IMG/VR virus record: IMGVR_UViG_3300049215_000686
Location: 62,001 to 126,000 of that record
DNA length: 64,000 nucleotides
Source of the DNA: a virus
Direction: 5' to 3' (one strand)
In this document: positions 23,607 through 33,600 of the stretch, piece after piece
Layout: each line of letters begins with the position of its first letter
Numbering within the stretch: position 1 is the first letter of the stretch
The notes under the pieces: generated by a model
Seen by the model: the letters and a program-made list of their open reading frames with translations, nothing else
Databases searched by the model: none
Told to the model about the DNA's origin: nothing
Program-made: the position numbers and the translations under genes

Positions 23607-25448
23607 TCAAGTCCAACTCCACAATGGCCCGCTTGGTTTAAAGCCTTCTCCGTCCGAATCGACCTGTCCGGGCTCCCGGTTATCCATGAACTGAAGGCCA
23701 TGTTCTCTGGCGATTTGATCTAAAGAAGGGATGTTTGACTCAGTGCGTCCAGTGGTCGGGGTATGAAAATCAGAACCGACTTTCATTCTCATTCTTCCAA
23801 AAAGCCACCAAATCATATAACGAAGGGGATCCAGATAGTGGTCATTGCCCTCTTCCGGGGGTTCGTTGTCCAGGATCTTGCCGGTCGGATCCTGTTTCTT
23901 CTTATAAATTTCGAATTCTTCAATAATCCCTGGAATACCAGGAATATTACTTTGGAGATCGGGTGCCAAAAAGATTCTTGATTGCCCATTGGTCCCCGGA
24001 ATCCTCAAAAGCCCCTTAACGAGGTTTAAGCCCAATGGGATAGATTTATCGATTTCATCAGTCGTAGGAAGTCCGGCTTGCTTTAAAAGCGCATTTCCAG
24101 AGCCATTCGCCAAATCAGGGCAATACATTTGAATATCATATTGTCGGTGAACGGTTGTTCGAATGAGTTCAATGAATTCTGGATCTGGAGTAAAAGTTCG
24201 ACCAACCGCGTCGATAATATAACAATACTCTCGCCGATCGACTGCCATCACCACGCAAGTCGAAGGACTTGACCAACCCCAGTCCACTCCAGCATAAAAA
24301 GTCGCTCGCCGTCTTTTAAGTTCAGCAATAAAAGAATCTCGATTAGCAAAAGGGTTTTCCTCACCCGTTAAAACTTTCCACATGATGTCCCATCCCGGAA
24401 CATGGATTTGACGATCAAACTCAAAGTAAATGAGTCCTTCCGAAGAAGGTTTCATGGACATAATTTGGGCAACACCCCAGTCCCATGAACCAGACATTCG
24501 GATTTTGTTAATTACGTCATCGATTTTTCTTAACAAAACGCTCTTACTTTTTTGTTTCTTAAGATCACCCAAACAGAATGCCGCAATTGGACACTCTCGG
24601 CATTTATCAAAAGTGTCATCGGTCCGCTGAAACCCGTCCGTTTTTCCGGCAGGAAGACCCATGAATTCTTGTTCAGTAAATTTAGTCCCTTTCAGAGGAT
24701 GGACATAAAGAGGAGTCGGAATAGTCCCGGATCGCTCATCCGGACATCGTTCGGTAGAGTCTAATGTGGTCCATTTCAAAACCTCAATTCCGGTTTTGGC
24801 AGCATCTCTGAGTTCTTGCTCGGCCAGAGAATGCCCCTTTTGGCGGGAAGTAATCTTCACAATAACGCCGGGCTTGCCTTTGGTTGAACTTCCCACGATA
24901 CCGTGAGCATCCGCATAGGCCCGAATATTCGAAGGCTCCATAGAAGAAGCCAACTCGTCAAAAGTCAAAAGAGAGCAATGCGCGCCTTGCACGGCTTTAG
25001 GGGTTGCCGGAAGGACTTCAAGGCCAACATCTTCACCGTTAATATTAAGCCTGATTTCTCTCGTATTTTGTTTAGTAATCGATTGCCGAATCAAGAGTTC
25101 CTTATTGATGAATTTTTCTAGATAGTTTCTGGCACGAGATGCCTGTTGAGTCGTCATCGCGATATGAACCGTATTTCGGCAATCGTGAAGAAAGGATAAA
25201 AGATCGATGATCGAAAGGCTCAAAGTTTTCATTGAATCTCGACCTGCAACAGCCAAAAATCCCGCAGAATCTCCGTCCATAATCGCGCGATAGACTCTCC
25301 AAACAAAATCTAAAGGATTGCTGTTTGAAAAACGAGAAATGGTCTGATTCGGAAAATCAAGACCTGTATATCTTTTAATCCATGCCTTAAGATGCTCCGG
25401 ATCCCCGCAAGGACTCATAAGCATTTGCAGTTCGCTGATGTTGCTCAT
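23607..25448 (-). CDS. terL: Terminase large subunit
   Basis: A 613-aa packaging motor. ATPase: Walker A-like AGRDSMKTLSLS, Walker B LLTFDELASS, and a coupling-motif region after it. Nuclease: RNase H-like domain starting FYAGVDWGWSSPSTCVVMAV with the first metal-binding Asp, and further Asp residues near CPDLANGSGNAL. A CxxC-containing insertion (KCRECPIAAFC) sits between the two. The start overlaps the upstream gene by 4 nt. Confidence 0.9.
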   Translation of the reverse strand: MSNISELQMLMSPCGDPEHLKAWIKRYTGLDFPNQTISRFSNSNPLDFVWRVYRAIMDGDSAGFLAVAGRDSMKTLSLSIIDLLSFLHDCRNTVHIAMTTQQASRARNYLEKFINKELLIRQSITKQNTREIRLNINGEDVGLEVLPATPKAVQGAHCSLLTFDELASSMEPSNIRAYADAHGIVGSSTKGKPGVIVKITSRQKGHSLAEQELRDAAKTGIEVLKWTTLDSTERCPDERSGTIPTPLYVHPLKGTKFTEQEFMGLPAGKTDGFQRTDDTFDKCRECPIAAFCLGDLKKQKSKSVLLRKIDDVINKIRMSGSWDWGVAQIMSMKPSSEGLIYFEFDRQIHVPGWDIMWKVLTGEENPFANRDSFIAELKRRRATFYAGVDWGWSSPSTCVVMAVDRREYCYIIDAVGRTFTPDPEFIELIRTTVHRQYDIQMYCPDLANGSGNALLKQAGLPTTDEIDKSIPLGLNLVKGLLRIPGTNGQSRIFLAPDLQSNIPGIPGIIEEFEIYKKKQDPTGKILDNEPPEEGNDHYLDPLRYMIWWLFGRMRMKVGSDFHTPTTGRTESNIPSLDQIAREHGLQFMDNREPGQVDSDGEGFKPSGPLWSWT

Positions 25449-26062
25449 TTCTTATCCGCCTCTGCCATTAAGGCTTTCTTAATGTCATCAGCCCCGTTTT
25501 GGGTAAGAACGATTTCGGGCTTATCTTGATTATTCACAGTCACCGAGACAAGAGGAGTCGATTTGTCAGTCAAGTTTTTATCTTGAACAGGAGAAGTGAT
25601 CTCCTTCAACATGCTGATCAAGTAGCCATAAGAATGAATATTGTCGGGAATGATCTTTTTAGGGGCCTCATTCTTGTCTGGATCTGCAATAAAATTAAGA
25701 ATTTCTTTTCGATACTTAACGTGAGTCGCCGTGATTACATCCGCCAAAAATCGAATACTTTCCATCCTAGCGGAAAGAGCCGCGTTTAAGGTCTCTTGCT
25801 GCACGACTTTACGGTATTGGGCGCGAGTGTCGTCCCAGTTATAAGAGATCTTTGCCCATAAAAGAACTTCGATTGGATATTCTGGGAACCATCGCTTAAT
25901 GTCTTCGCAAGAATAGCCCAAGCAATAAATCTCGCCTAAGCGTTCGGCTTTGTATTTAGCGAGCCCCGGTTTCCCGTCCTCAATCCAATTCGAAAGGAGT
26001 TTAGCCTCTTCTTCAGTGAGCCCCTTTTTTACAAGATCGGGAATTTGATTATTCGATGACAT
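25445..26062 (-). CDS. Probable terminase small subunit
   Basis: A 205-aa protein directly upstream of the large terminase, with an ATGA overlap. The N-terminal part contains an HTH-like stretch (LGYSCEDIKRWFPEYPIEVL), followed by a helical segment, which fits small terminases that bind the packaging site. Family identity is inferred from position and fold type. Confidence 0.6.
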   Translation of the reverse strand: MSSNNQIPDLVKKGLTEEEAKLLSNWIEDGKPGLAKYKAERLGEIYCLGYSCEDIKRWFPEYPIEVLLWAKISYNWDDTRAQYRKVVQQETLNAALSARMESIRFLADVITATHVKYRKEILNFIADPDKNEAPKKIIPDNIHSYGYLISMLKEITSPVQDKNLTDKSTPLVSVTVNNQDKPEIVLTQNGADDIKKALMAEADKK

Positions 26063-26540
26063 GCACTTCCACCTGATATTGAGGCGGCAAATATTCTTTT
26101 GCCAAAACCTTAATATTTTCTTCTATCCCGTAAGGAGCCCCGGCCTTCGCCAATGCCAAAAAGGCCGCCTTTTTTAATGTGGGGTTTTTGATCGTTTGCT
26201 GAACCTTATTTAAGGCTTTCCATTTAAGAAGGGCGCCTGGTTCTAATTTTATTTTATAGGTTACTTTAGGATTCTTGCCGTTATTAGCATCATCGCGATC
26301 AATCTCAAGAACGACGCCTTTGTGATAAACGCCTTTTTGGGAGTATGCATAAAGAAGAAGCGTATCAATCGCGCTTTCTGGGATGACTCCGGCACTGACC
26401 AGCCATTGTTCGGCCAACCATTGCTGAGAAGTCTCATTCAAAAATAAGGCTTCCTGCGGAGACAATAAGTCGCTCGACTGGCGTTCTCCATTTCTTTCCT
26501 TGTATAAAGGATTCAAGTTTTTCACGTTTTGTCTTTCCAT
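26049..26540 (-). CDS. Hypothetical protein
   Basis: A 163-aa mixed alpha/beta protein. It starts inside the SbcD-like gene (107 nt overlap in another frame) and ends 14 nt into the small terminase gene. No domain recognised. It bridges the recombination and packaging modules. Confidence 0.5.
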   Translation of the reverse strand: MERQNVKNLNPLYKERNGERQSSDLLSPQEALFLNETSQQWLAEQWLVSAGVIPESAIDTLLLYAYSQKGVYHKGVVLEIDRDDANNGKNPKVTYKIKLEPGALLKWKALNKVQQTIKNPTLKKAAFLALAKAGAPYGIEENIKVLAKEYLPPQYQVEVHVIE

Positions 26541-27444
26541 GATTTCCTGGGATATTCACTGCGCCTCTTTCCGGTATCAGCGCATCCACTACCCGTCTTG
26601 ACCCAGAACGGAGAGCCTTGGCTTTCGGAGTCTTCCAAAATTCGGCGATCTCCATCGGAGTCCCTCGGCCCATGATTTTATAAGAACTCTTAGGATTGGG
26701 ATTCGGCAAAGCCTCAAGTAAGGAATCCACGAGCGGTTTGGAAATGTCTTGAGGCTGAATCACCTCAAATCGAGGCATGTCCAAATCATGCTCCTTAATT
26801 AAGGTGTATCCTGTTTGGCTTAAATGGATCGTAAATACCCGCTTTTCTTGACCCGCTTCACCAAAACTGTGCTGAAAAGGCGTACCAGGATACCAAACAT
26901 TTTGAATTTGCTGACGCTTATGAACATGACCCGAGATCACAGCCCCCAAATGGGCAACGCATCCAGGATCAACTCCATGGGGATCAAAATACCCATTTTC
27001 AAAAGTCGCCCCTGTAAATGATTGATGACAGAAAAGAACAGACTGCTTCGGTAAAGACCGACAAGCCAATTCAAATTCCTTACTATCTCTAAAAAAAGGA
27101 AGAAAATAGACTCCAGCGAAACAAGAGGGAATTTTACTATCCACAACTTGAATCTTTCCTTTAAAGACCTCAAGGGCATGACTTCCGCCGCTTTGACCTG
27201 CAAAATCATGATTACCGACAAGCGTGATCACTTGGGTTTTGTTGTGAACATGTTGGAAAAACTCATTCCAAAGGCTTAAAATCTCACTCCTCACCACTGC
27301 AAACGTATGAAAGAGATCTCCAAGTAAAATCAGCGTTTCATGCTGAATCGACAAATCGTATAACCGCTCAATGAACTTTCTTCCGTCATCAATGCGCTGG
27401 ATTTGAAGATGGGGATCTCCAACGATTAAACTCTTAAGTCCCAT
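26434..27444 (-). CDS. SbcD/Mre11-like (T4 gp47-like) nuclease
   Basis: A 336-aa metallophosphoesterase that should pair with the SbcC-like ATPase for DNA end processing. Motifs in order: SLIVGDPHLQ, LILLGDLFHT, ITLVGNHDF, VLFCHQSF, AVISGHVHKRQQ. It overlaps the RecA-like gene by 11 nt. The length is close to gp47 (339 aa). Confidence 0.88.
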   Translation of the reverse strand: MGLKSLIVGDPHLQIQRIDDGRKFIERLYDLSIQHETLILLGDLFHTFAVVRSEILSLWNEFFQHVHNKTQVITLVGNHDFAGQSGGSHALEVFKGKIQVVDSKIPSCFAGVYFLPFFRDSKEFELACRSLPKQSVLFCHQSFTGATFENGYFDPHGVDPGCVAHLGAVISGHVHKRQQIQNVWYPGTPFQHSFGEAGQEKRVFTIHLSQTGYTLIKEHDLDMPRFEVIQPQDISKPLVDSLLEALPNPNPKSSYKIMGRGTPMEIAEFWKTPKAKALRSGSRRVVDALIPERGAVNIPGNHGKTKREKLESFIQGKKWRTPVERLIVSAGSLIFE

Positions 27445-28303
27445 TGGCGTCGTCTACCAATTCGATCCCATCCGAAGTGATCTTCAAAAAGAAATCTTTA
27501 CGGCCAGGGTTCATTTTATCAATATGGTTCTTGAATAACTGCCACTTTACGATCGCGCCCTTCCTGACCTTCTCTCCATCAACAGTTTTTTCTAACCACT
27601 TCACACGACTCGTTTGATAAGTAAGTGAAGAAAATAAGTTGACCGCCTTTCCTCCGGCATTCGTTTTCCCATGAGACCCGATATTATCATAAGTGTAATT
27701 CACGATCAAAAAAGCGATGTTTCCTTCGTCTCTTTTAATGACCATTTTATTCAAGCCCAGGCGATTAATCTTCCCCTTACTTCCAGGCTGCTGAGAATGG
27801 GTCACCATATTCATCTCGGCATCATGCAACCCAACCGTATTTCCAATTGAGTCAAAAACGACCAACAATTTACCATCGGGATTGAGTCCTTGTGCGGCAT
27901 CAATCGTCTGAAACATGGCCTCAAAAGCATATTCGGCTCGCCCATCCTTAATCAGACAAATCTGAGTAGGATCTACTCCCCATTCTTGAAGATCATGAGT
28001 CGTCGTCTTTCCTTCGGTCTCAACGTAAATAATTCCATAACCCTGAGACTGTGCTGCTTTCATAGCGACAATGGCTGCGGAAGTTTTACCTGAATCAGAA
28101 TCTCCGGCAATCATCGTGATCCTCCCAAGATAAATCCCACGAGTATTAGTCGCCGCTTGCCACCATTCCGGCATTTCAATACATTCACCCGACTTTGGGT
28201 CAGGAAGATCCGATCCAATTCCGATACATTTAGCCAAATCCGGGTCCGTTTTACTCAGTTTCTTTTTGAGCGTTTCTGCTATTTCAGCCATGTTAAATGC
28301 CAT
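27434..28303 (-). CDS. RecA/UvsX-like recombinase
   Basis: A 289-aa strand-exchange ATPase. Walker A GDSDSGKT (residues 67-74), Walker B LLVVFDSIGN, and the L2-like region NYTYDNIGSHGKTNAGGKAV. Shorter than RecA (about 350) and closer to T4 UvsX-type core. It lies between the SbcD-like gene and SSB, a coherent recombination unit. Confidence 0.88.
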   Translation of the reverse strand: MAFNMAEIAETLKKKLSKTDPDLAKCIGIGSDLPDPKSGECIEMPEWWQAATNTRGIYLGRITMIAGDSDSGKTSAAIVAMKAAQSQGYGIIYVETEGKTTTHDLQEWGVDPTQICLIKDGRAEYAFEAMFQTIDAAQGLNPDGKLLVVFDSIGNTVGLHDAEMNMVTHSQQPGSKGKINRLGLNKMVIKRDEGNIAFLIVNYTYDNIGSHGKTNAGGKAVNLFSSLTYQTSRVKWLEKTVDGEKVRKGAIVKWQLFKNHIDKMNPGRKDFFLKITSDGIELVDDANGT

Positions 28304-28706
28304 TGCTACGAATCTCCTTTTGAATCTGAGAGTAAATTTGTCGGTATAAAATGTGAGCGTTATTAAAAATGTCGTAATGCTGTCTTAAAAAATCGATATC
28401 GTTCTGAAGTTCTGCCGCCTTCTTTGTCGCTAAAACATATTCAGGATCGGCTTCGGCAATGACCTTTCGTTCAGTGATGTTCTTCCCTTCAGCCCGAATA
28501 ATAGCCAATTTATAAGCCGTACTTTGCTCGGCAACCGCACCGACATGCTGATTTGAGAATAGATGCCGCATATGGGCCACATAGGAGCATGCCCGGAGAA
28601 ACTCAATAGCCCGGAACTCTGCCTCATCCGGGGTGACCATCTTCTTTTCTTCAGATATTTGAAGAAGATCAATGAAACGAGAAAGTGTTTCGCGAAGATC
28701 CGCCAT
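28293..28706 (-). CDS. Hypothetical helical protein in the recombination operon
   Basis: A 137-aa all-helical protein (RETLSRFIDLLQISEEKKMV). It overlaps the recombinase start by 11 nt, so co-translation is likely. A recombination mediator would fit the position, but there is no sequence evidence for that. Confidence 0.5.
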   Translation of the reverse strand: MADLRETLSRFIDLLQISEEKKMVTPDEAEFRAIEFLRACSYVAHMRHLFSNQHVGAVAEQSTAYKLAIIRAEGKNITERKVIAEADPEYVLATKKAAELQNDIDFLRQHYDIFNNAHILYRQIYSQIQKEIRSNGI

Positions 28707-28780
28707 AATCGGGTTCCAATAAGAGTTGATTTAGAAAGAGGCCGACCCATAAAGAGCCGGCCCAATTCAGGGAGTCGATC

Positions 28781-29653
28781 TTAGACGTTTGTTGCCTTAA
28801 GAAGATTCAAACGATCAATTTCAGACTGGATGTCACCCACCTTATTAGAAACAGCCGGCGCTTTTGCAGGCTGCTCGGCAGATTCCCCACCATTTAGCAT
28901 CTTCTTTAATTCAATTGCGGTTACAGGATCATGTGCAGTATGAATATCCTGCATGAGGCTTCCATATTGGACCTCGCCAGAATTCTTCAACTCTTCTCGG
29001 ATTTGAGCCAAAAGTTCCGGAGGGAGCGGCGAACGATCGGGTTTATCCGCAACACTTCCATCTTCCAAAGTGACCGAAGTTTTCTTGAAATCAACCGAAT
29101 ATTCGGTATCAAACATCTTGCCAGTCCGAGTAAATTCAAACCAAACGCCACTTTCAAGAGAAACCGGATCAAAAGCGCCCACCTTGCGACGACAAGCCTC
29201 TAGGATCTTCTTCGCCAAGGCATCATGGGCAGTTTTACCAAGTTCAAGCATCACAACTCGACCATCTGAAGTCACGGCATTGTAGAGCCAGAAACGACGG
29301 GCGCGAAACTTTGAAATATATTCCTTGAGTTCTTTTGCTGAAGAATCATTCCCATTAGCCTCAGCACGCTTCAATTCATCCTCAGCCTGTCTGACTTGAG
29401 CACAAACCGGGCAAAAACCCTCATGTGGATAGGAACAGCCAACGCTTCTCTCTTTTCCATTGTTCCCAATAAATCCCCAATGCATGGTGTACTTATGAAA
29501 CAAAGATCCACCATGATTCGTTCCAAAGGGAGGGAGAATTCGGTAACAGGAAACCCCGTCCTTAATCCTCTCTCGGCGTCTTACAAAATTACCGGAAGAA
29601 TTCTCGATACCATCGATATTAAAACTCAAATTTAAGTTATTTAAATCACTCAT
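28781..29653 (-). CDS. gp32-like single-stranded DNA-binding protein
   Basis: A 290-aa protein. Zinc site HWGFIGNNGKERSVGC then FCPVC: His58, Cys73, Cys81, Cys84, close to the T4 gp32 pattern. A basic/aromatic core (FRARRFWLYNAV) would contact ssDNA and the acidic, low-complexity C-terminus could bind partners. Neighbours (RecA-like, SbcD-like, DnaE) support the role. Confidence 0.8.
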   Translation of the reverse strand: MSDLNNLNLSFNIDGIENSSGNFVRRRERIKDGVSCYRILPPFGTNHGGSLFHKYTMHWGFIGNNGKERSVGCSYPHEGFCPVCAQVRQAEDELKRAEANGNDSSAKELKEYISKFRARRFWLYNAVTSDGRVVMLELGKTAHDALAKKILEACRRKVGAFDPVSLESGVWFEFTRTGKMFDTEYSVDFKKTSVTLEDGSVADKPDRSPLPPELLAQIREELKNSGEVQYGSLMQDIHTAHDPVTAIELKKMLNGGESAEQPAKAPAVSNKVGDIQSEIDRLNLLKATNV

Positions 29654-30260
29654 TTACTTGTCTCCTCATCTCTATTTGGTTAGTTTTTTCCATGATTGCT
29701 TTGGCCACCTTCTTGATAGCCCCTGCACTTGAATTGGGTTTTAGAAAATAATCGGACTTCACTTTATCCGGATCTTCACCCACAAATATTGTGACGAACT
29801 GTTTTCCTAACAGTCGCTTAAGTTCTAAAATTTCATTGGCACCAACATTGGTGACAATATGAATTCCATCCTTTTGATCTTCGAAATACGAAACCAATTG
29901 ATCAAGAAGCCAATATTCACCAAAGGACTGAACTCCCACATAATAAATGAAAAAATAAATAGCCTCTGCTGGCGTGCCCAATACCTTTCCTACAAAGTTC
30001 TGAACGGGGCGAATGCCTAAACTCAGTTTTGAGAAGAAGTGCCTCACATGCGAATCATTCACAACGAGAGGGGTTTTAAAGGGATGATCAAGTGATCTTC
30101 CAATTGACTTAGACAATGCGTCCAAAACCAATTGCTCAATAGGGAAAATAGACGCGGCATGAGGAGTGAGGCCAGAAATTATCCCCTGAATCTGTTCTTG
30201 CTCCAAACTGTGGTCATAAGCGACGGCAACCAATTTTTTTATATTAGCCGGTTTTTTCAC
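29646..30260 (-). CDS. Hypothetical protein, possibly nucleotide-kinase-like
   Basis: A 204-aa alpha/beta protein. The central part (GVQSFGEYWLLDQLVSYFED and IHIVTNVGANEILELKRL) resembles the distal half of phage dNMP kinases, but no P-loop is visible, so catalytic activity is doubtful. It overlaps SSB by 8 nt and the upstream gene by 17 nt. Confidence 0.45.
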   Translation of the reverse strand: MKKPANIKKLVAVAYDHSLEQEQIQGIISGLTPHAASIFPIEQLVLDALSKSIGRSLDHPFKTPLVVNDSHVRHFFSKLSLGIRPVQNFVGKVLGTPAEAIYFFIYYVGVQSFGEYWLLDQLVSYFEDQKDGIHIVTNVGANEILELKRLLGKQFVTIFVGEDPDKVKSDYFLKPNSSAGAIKKVAKAIMEKTNQIEMRRQVNE

Positions 30261-30660
30261 GAGAGATCTCCTTGCTGCAATTTAGATAAACTTCCGTTTG
30301 TGTCTCAATAAACTTAGGAAAATCAATTCGACTACGGTCTAAAATGATGACGGAAACACCAATTTGAATTCGGTCCCCATCTTCATTGTTTTGAAAAACC
30401 GGCTTATCTAAGCGATCTTCTTTTTCAAGAATATAAGCCAATTGATGCGCCAATATTTTGGCTGAGGCTTGTTCTTCCATTCTTGCATCCCGCGCGGTCT
30501 CACAAATCATCCGCCTCTCAAGCAAAAACATGTAATCCATATTGCCATTCACCGGCAAATTGACATGAACACCCGAAATCACGTATCCATTCTTCAATTC
30601 CGAATGAAAGATGGATCTCTCCACCAAACGAAGTAACTCATTAAAACGATTTTGGTCCAT
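30244..30660 (-). CDS. Hypothetical protein
   Basis: A 138-aa protein with alternating beta strands and helices (KNGYVISGVHVNLPVNGNMD). No family recognised. It lies 12 nt after the DnaE stop and overlaps the next gene. Confidence 0.5.
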   Translation of the reverse strand: MDQNRFNELLRLVERSIFHSELKNGYVISGVHVNLPVNGNMDYMFLLERRMICETARDARMEEQASAKILAHQLAYILEKEDRLDKPVFQNNEDGDRIQIGVSVIILDRSRIDFPKFIETQTEVYLNCSKEISREKTG

Positions 30661-30672
30661 TGATGTCGCCCT

Positions 30673-33600
30673 TCAAAATTGATTGATTGCCTGGACCGAT
30701 AAAGACCACTTTCCAGGTTCTCGGCTTTCTCTTAATATACCTTTTACGAAAATTATCTTTCCGTCCTTAGGCGCCCCAATTTTGGCGTACAAATCAGGCC
30801 AGAGTATGCATTCCAGGGAATCCCCGTCATTAACGATCTGACATCGAAGGGCAGTTACTTGCTGGTTGGTTTTTTTGTCCTTATACCTAAATTCTTCGTG
30901 CTTCTGGACAAGACCAACCCATCCCACTTGAGGAGTCTTTAGTGTGGGAATTTGTCTTAAATTCCGAATTACACGAATTGTTTCATTATTAATCCGGCCC
31001 GAAATTCTTCCCGTGTCATCATAAAGGAAGTATTTCTTCATCAATAAATCTTTAAAATAGTCGTGAACATCCATCCGATAAATGGGGAGGAGTTGTAGTC
31101 TTAAAATCTCAAGTTCGACATCGTCCGAATAAAGAATCGGGACATCGACCTTCTTCCCCGATTTGAGATAGGCCTCAACCGCTGCAAAAAGTTCTTGTCC
31201 CCTTTTTCCACGACCGATCTTCAAATCTTCTACGCGCCTAAACGCATGATAGAGCCACAATAGTTCTTTGGGTTTAGCAGTCGCGATCGGATCAAAGGCG
31301 CCACATAAGACAAGAGCATGCATGATCTTTTGATCCACGGCTTGTTTATCGATTCGGTCATAGAAATCTTGAAAACTCTTAAAATCGCCGCCCGCCTGTC
31401 TGGCATTTCGAATACTTTGACATGCCGAATCACCAATGCCGTCAATCAAATAAAGGGGCGCATGAACTTTCCCATCTCGCAATTCGAAGGTATCCGTTGG
31501 GCCATTAACGTGAGGCAAAACAAGCAAGTCCTTAATCGCGTAAGCGTAGCCTTTGTCTCGAATATCATCGGTCTTTGCGTTTTGAAGAACAGCCGTCCAC
31601 CACTCCAGGGGATAGTAATGCTTCAGGAACATGCATTGATACGCAACAGTTGCATAACTAGCGGAGTGCGCTTTATTGAAAGAATAACTTGCCGACGCAA
31701 CGCACAAATCGATTAAAACTTTAATCTGCGCTTCCGTCCAATTTCGCTCATGAAGGCGCTTGCGGATCTCTGGAAGAGTTTTTTCCATGTCCTGCTTTTT
31801 CTTTTTTGCAATCAGTTCTCTGATTTGATCGGCTTCTTCGGGAGAATAGCCCGCGAGGTCTGAGAAAATTTGTTGGAGTTGCTCCTGATAGACCGCAACC
31901 CCATAGGTCTCTTTTAAAATGGGCTCAAGGCCAGGATGGACATAACTCTCGCCTAATTTGCCATCACGACGAGCGATGAACGCTTCCGTCATGGTATAAG
32001 AGCCTTCTTCCGGATTAGGGATGCCAGTATCAGCCGTCAAGGGTCCAGGTCGCACTAAGGCGACAATCGCGCTCAAATCTTTAAGAGAGCGCGGACGAAT
32101 TCGTTTACAGAATGCGGTAAGAAGAGGAGTATTCATTTGAAAAACAGTTTCAGTTTTGCCTAAATCAAAATCTTTAAAAACGGCTTCTTCTGCGGGTAAT
32201 TGATAAATATCGAGGATTTTTCCATCCGGCATTGGAACCTGGTCAACACCCAGGTCACCTTGCCAAATATCAAAACTCTCCGATTGGATCGTTATTTTGT
32301 CGCGATTTACTTTATAGCCTAAACGTTTTTGTACGAGGCGAACACACGCCGAAATATCCGAAAGAGTATTTACTCTGAGAAAATCGAATTTGATTAAACC
32401 AGCCTTCTCGCTCGGAACCGCCGTGTATTGAGTAACAATATTACCGCCGATATTGCAGGTCGGAACCGATTCCCAAATCGGACGATCTGAAATAAAAAAA
32501 GCCGACGCATGCCTCCCAACGCTTCGCGGTATCCCCAACAATTTCAGGACCATGCGGAATACATCGTCATATTCCTGAAAGAACTTTTTCAGCACTGGAT
32601 TTTGATCAAGATGTCCTTGATGGATATGCCCTTCGGCATCGGTATATCCCACCAAAAAATCCTCATCAGCAACACCAGTCGGTGTATTGGGGATGGTTTT
32701 GGTTACTGCATCAACTTTAGGATCTTGAGAATTCATTCCCAAAAGGACGCGGCAAGCGTCCTTAATCGCTGACTTAATCTTCAGCGTTCCATGAGTTGAA
32801 CATTGAGCGAATTGATTACCATAAGTTTCCGAAAGTTTTGCGATCAAAAGATCTCGTTGACCCAAATCCCAATCAATATCTGGGAACTTCCCGCGTTTTA
32901 ACCTTCCCATTGACAGAAACCGCTCAAAGGGCAGGTTTAGATCAAAAGGATTAAGATGCGTAATTTTCAATAAATAACATAACAAACTGCCAGCCCCAGA
33001 CCCGCGACCGGGAGCAGATAAAATAGAGTGATCACGAGTCCACCGACCCCAAAACTCCAAGAACAAAAAGTACCGAGAGAAATCAATAATCCCATTATCG
33101 CAGATAATCGTAATTTCTTTAGACAGCCGGCCAACATATTTCGGATCATTCCAATCCATCCTTCCGTTCTCTTGAACTCTTTTCATCAAAAGAACTTTAA
33201 ATTTATCAGCATCAGGAATCTGTGCAGTCTCAATCTCTACAGGCAAAGAGATTTCAGGCTGCTTAAATTCGTCCTGGATTTGAAATCCCTTAGCCCGATC
33301 GGCGATTTCATGGTTGGATTGAACCGCCTCTAAAAAAAGAGACGACTCTTTCTTGCCGCTCCCAATGTGTTTTGACCAGTGTTCCCATGCTTCTTGGGTC
33401 GTCATCATGTGGTAAGAATTATAAAACCTCCAACCATCGGGATCTCCGTTTTGTAAAAGAACGTCTTGAACCGCCTTTTGCTCTGGAGAAACAAAATGAG
33501 AATCAATTGTCAACAAAAGAGGAAGATGATACTTTGCAGCAAAATCAATATTGCGAAGATTGCATGCCTTTTGAAGGTCTCCTTCAGGAGAAAAATCAGT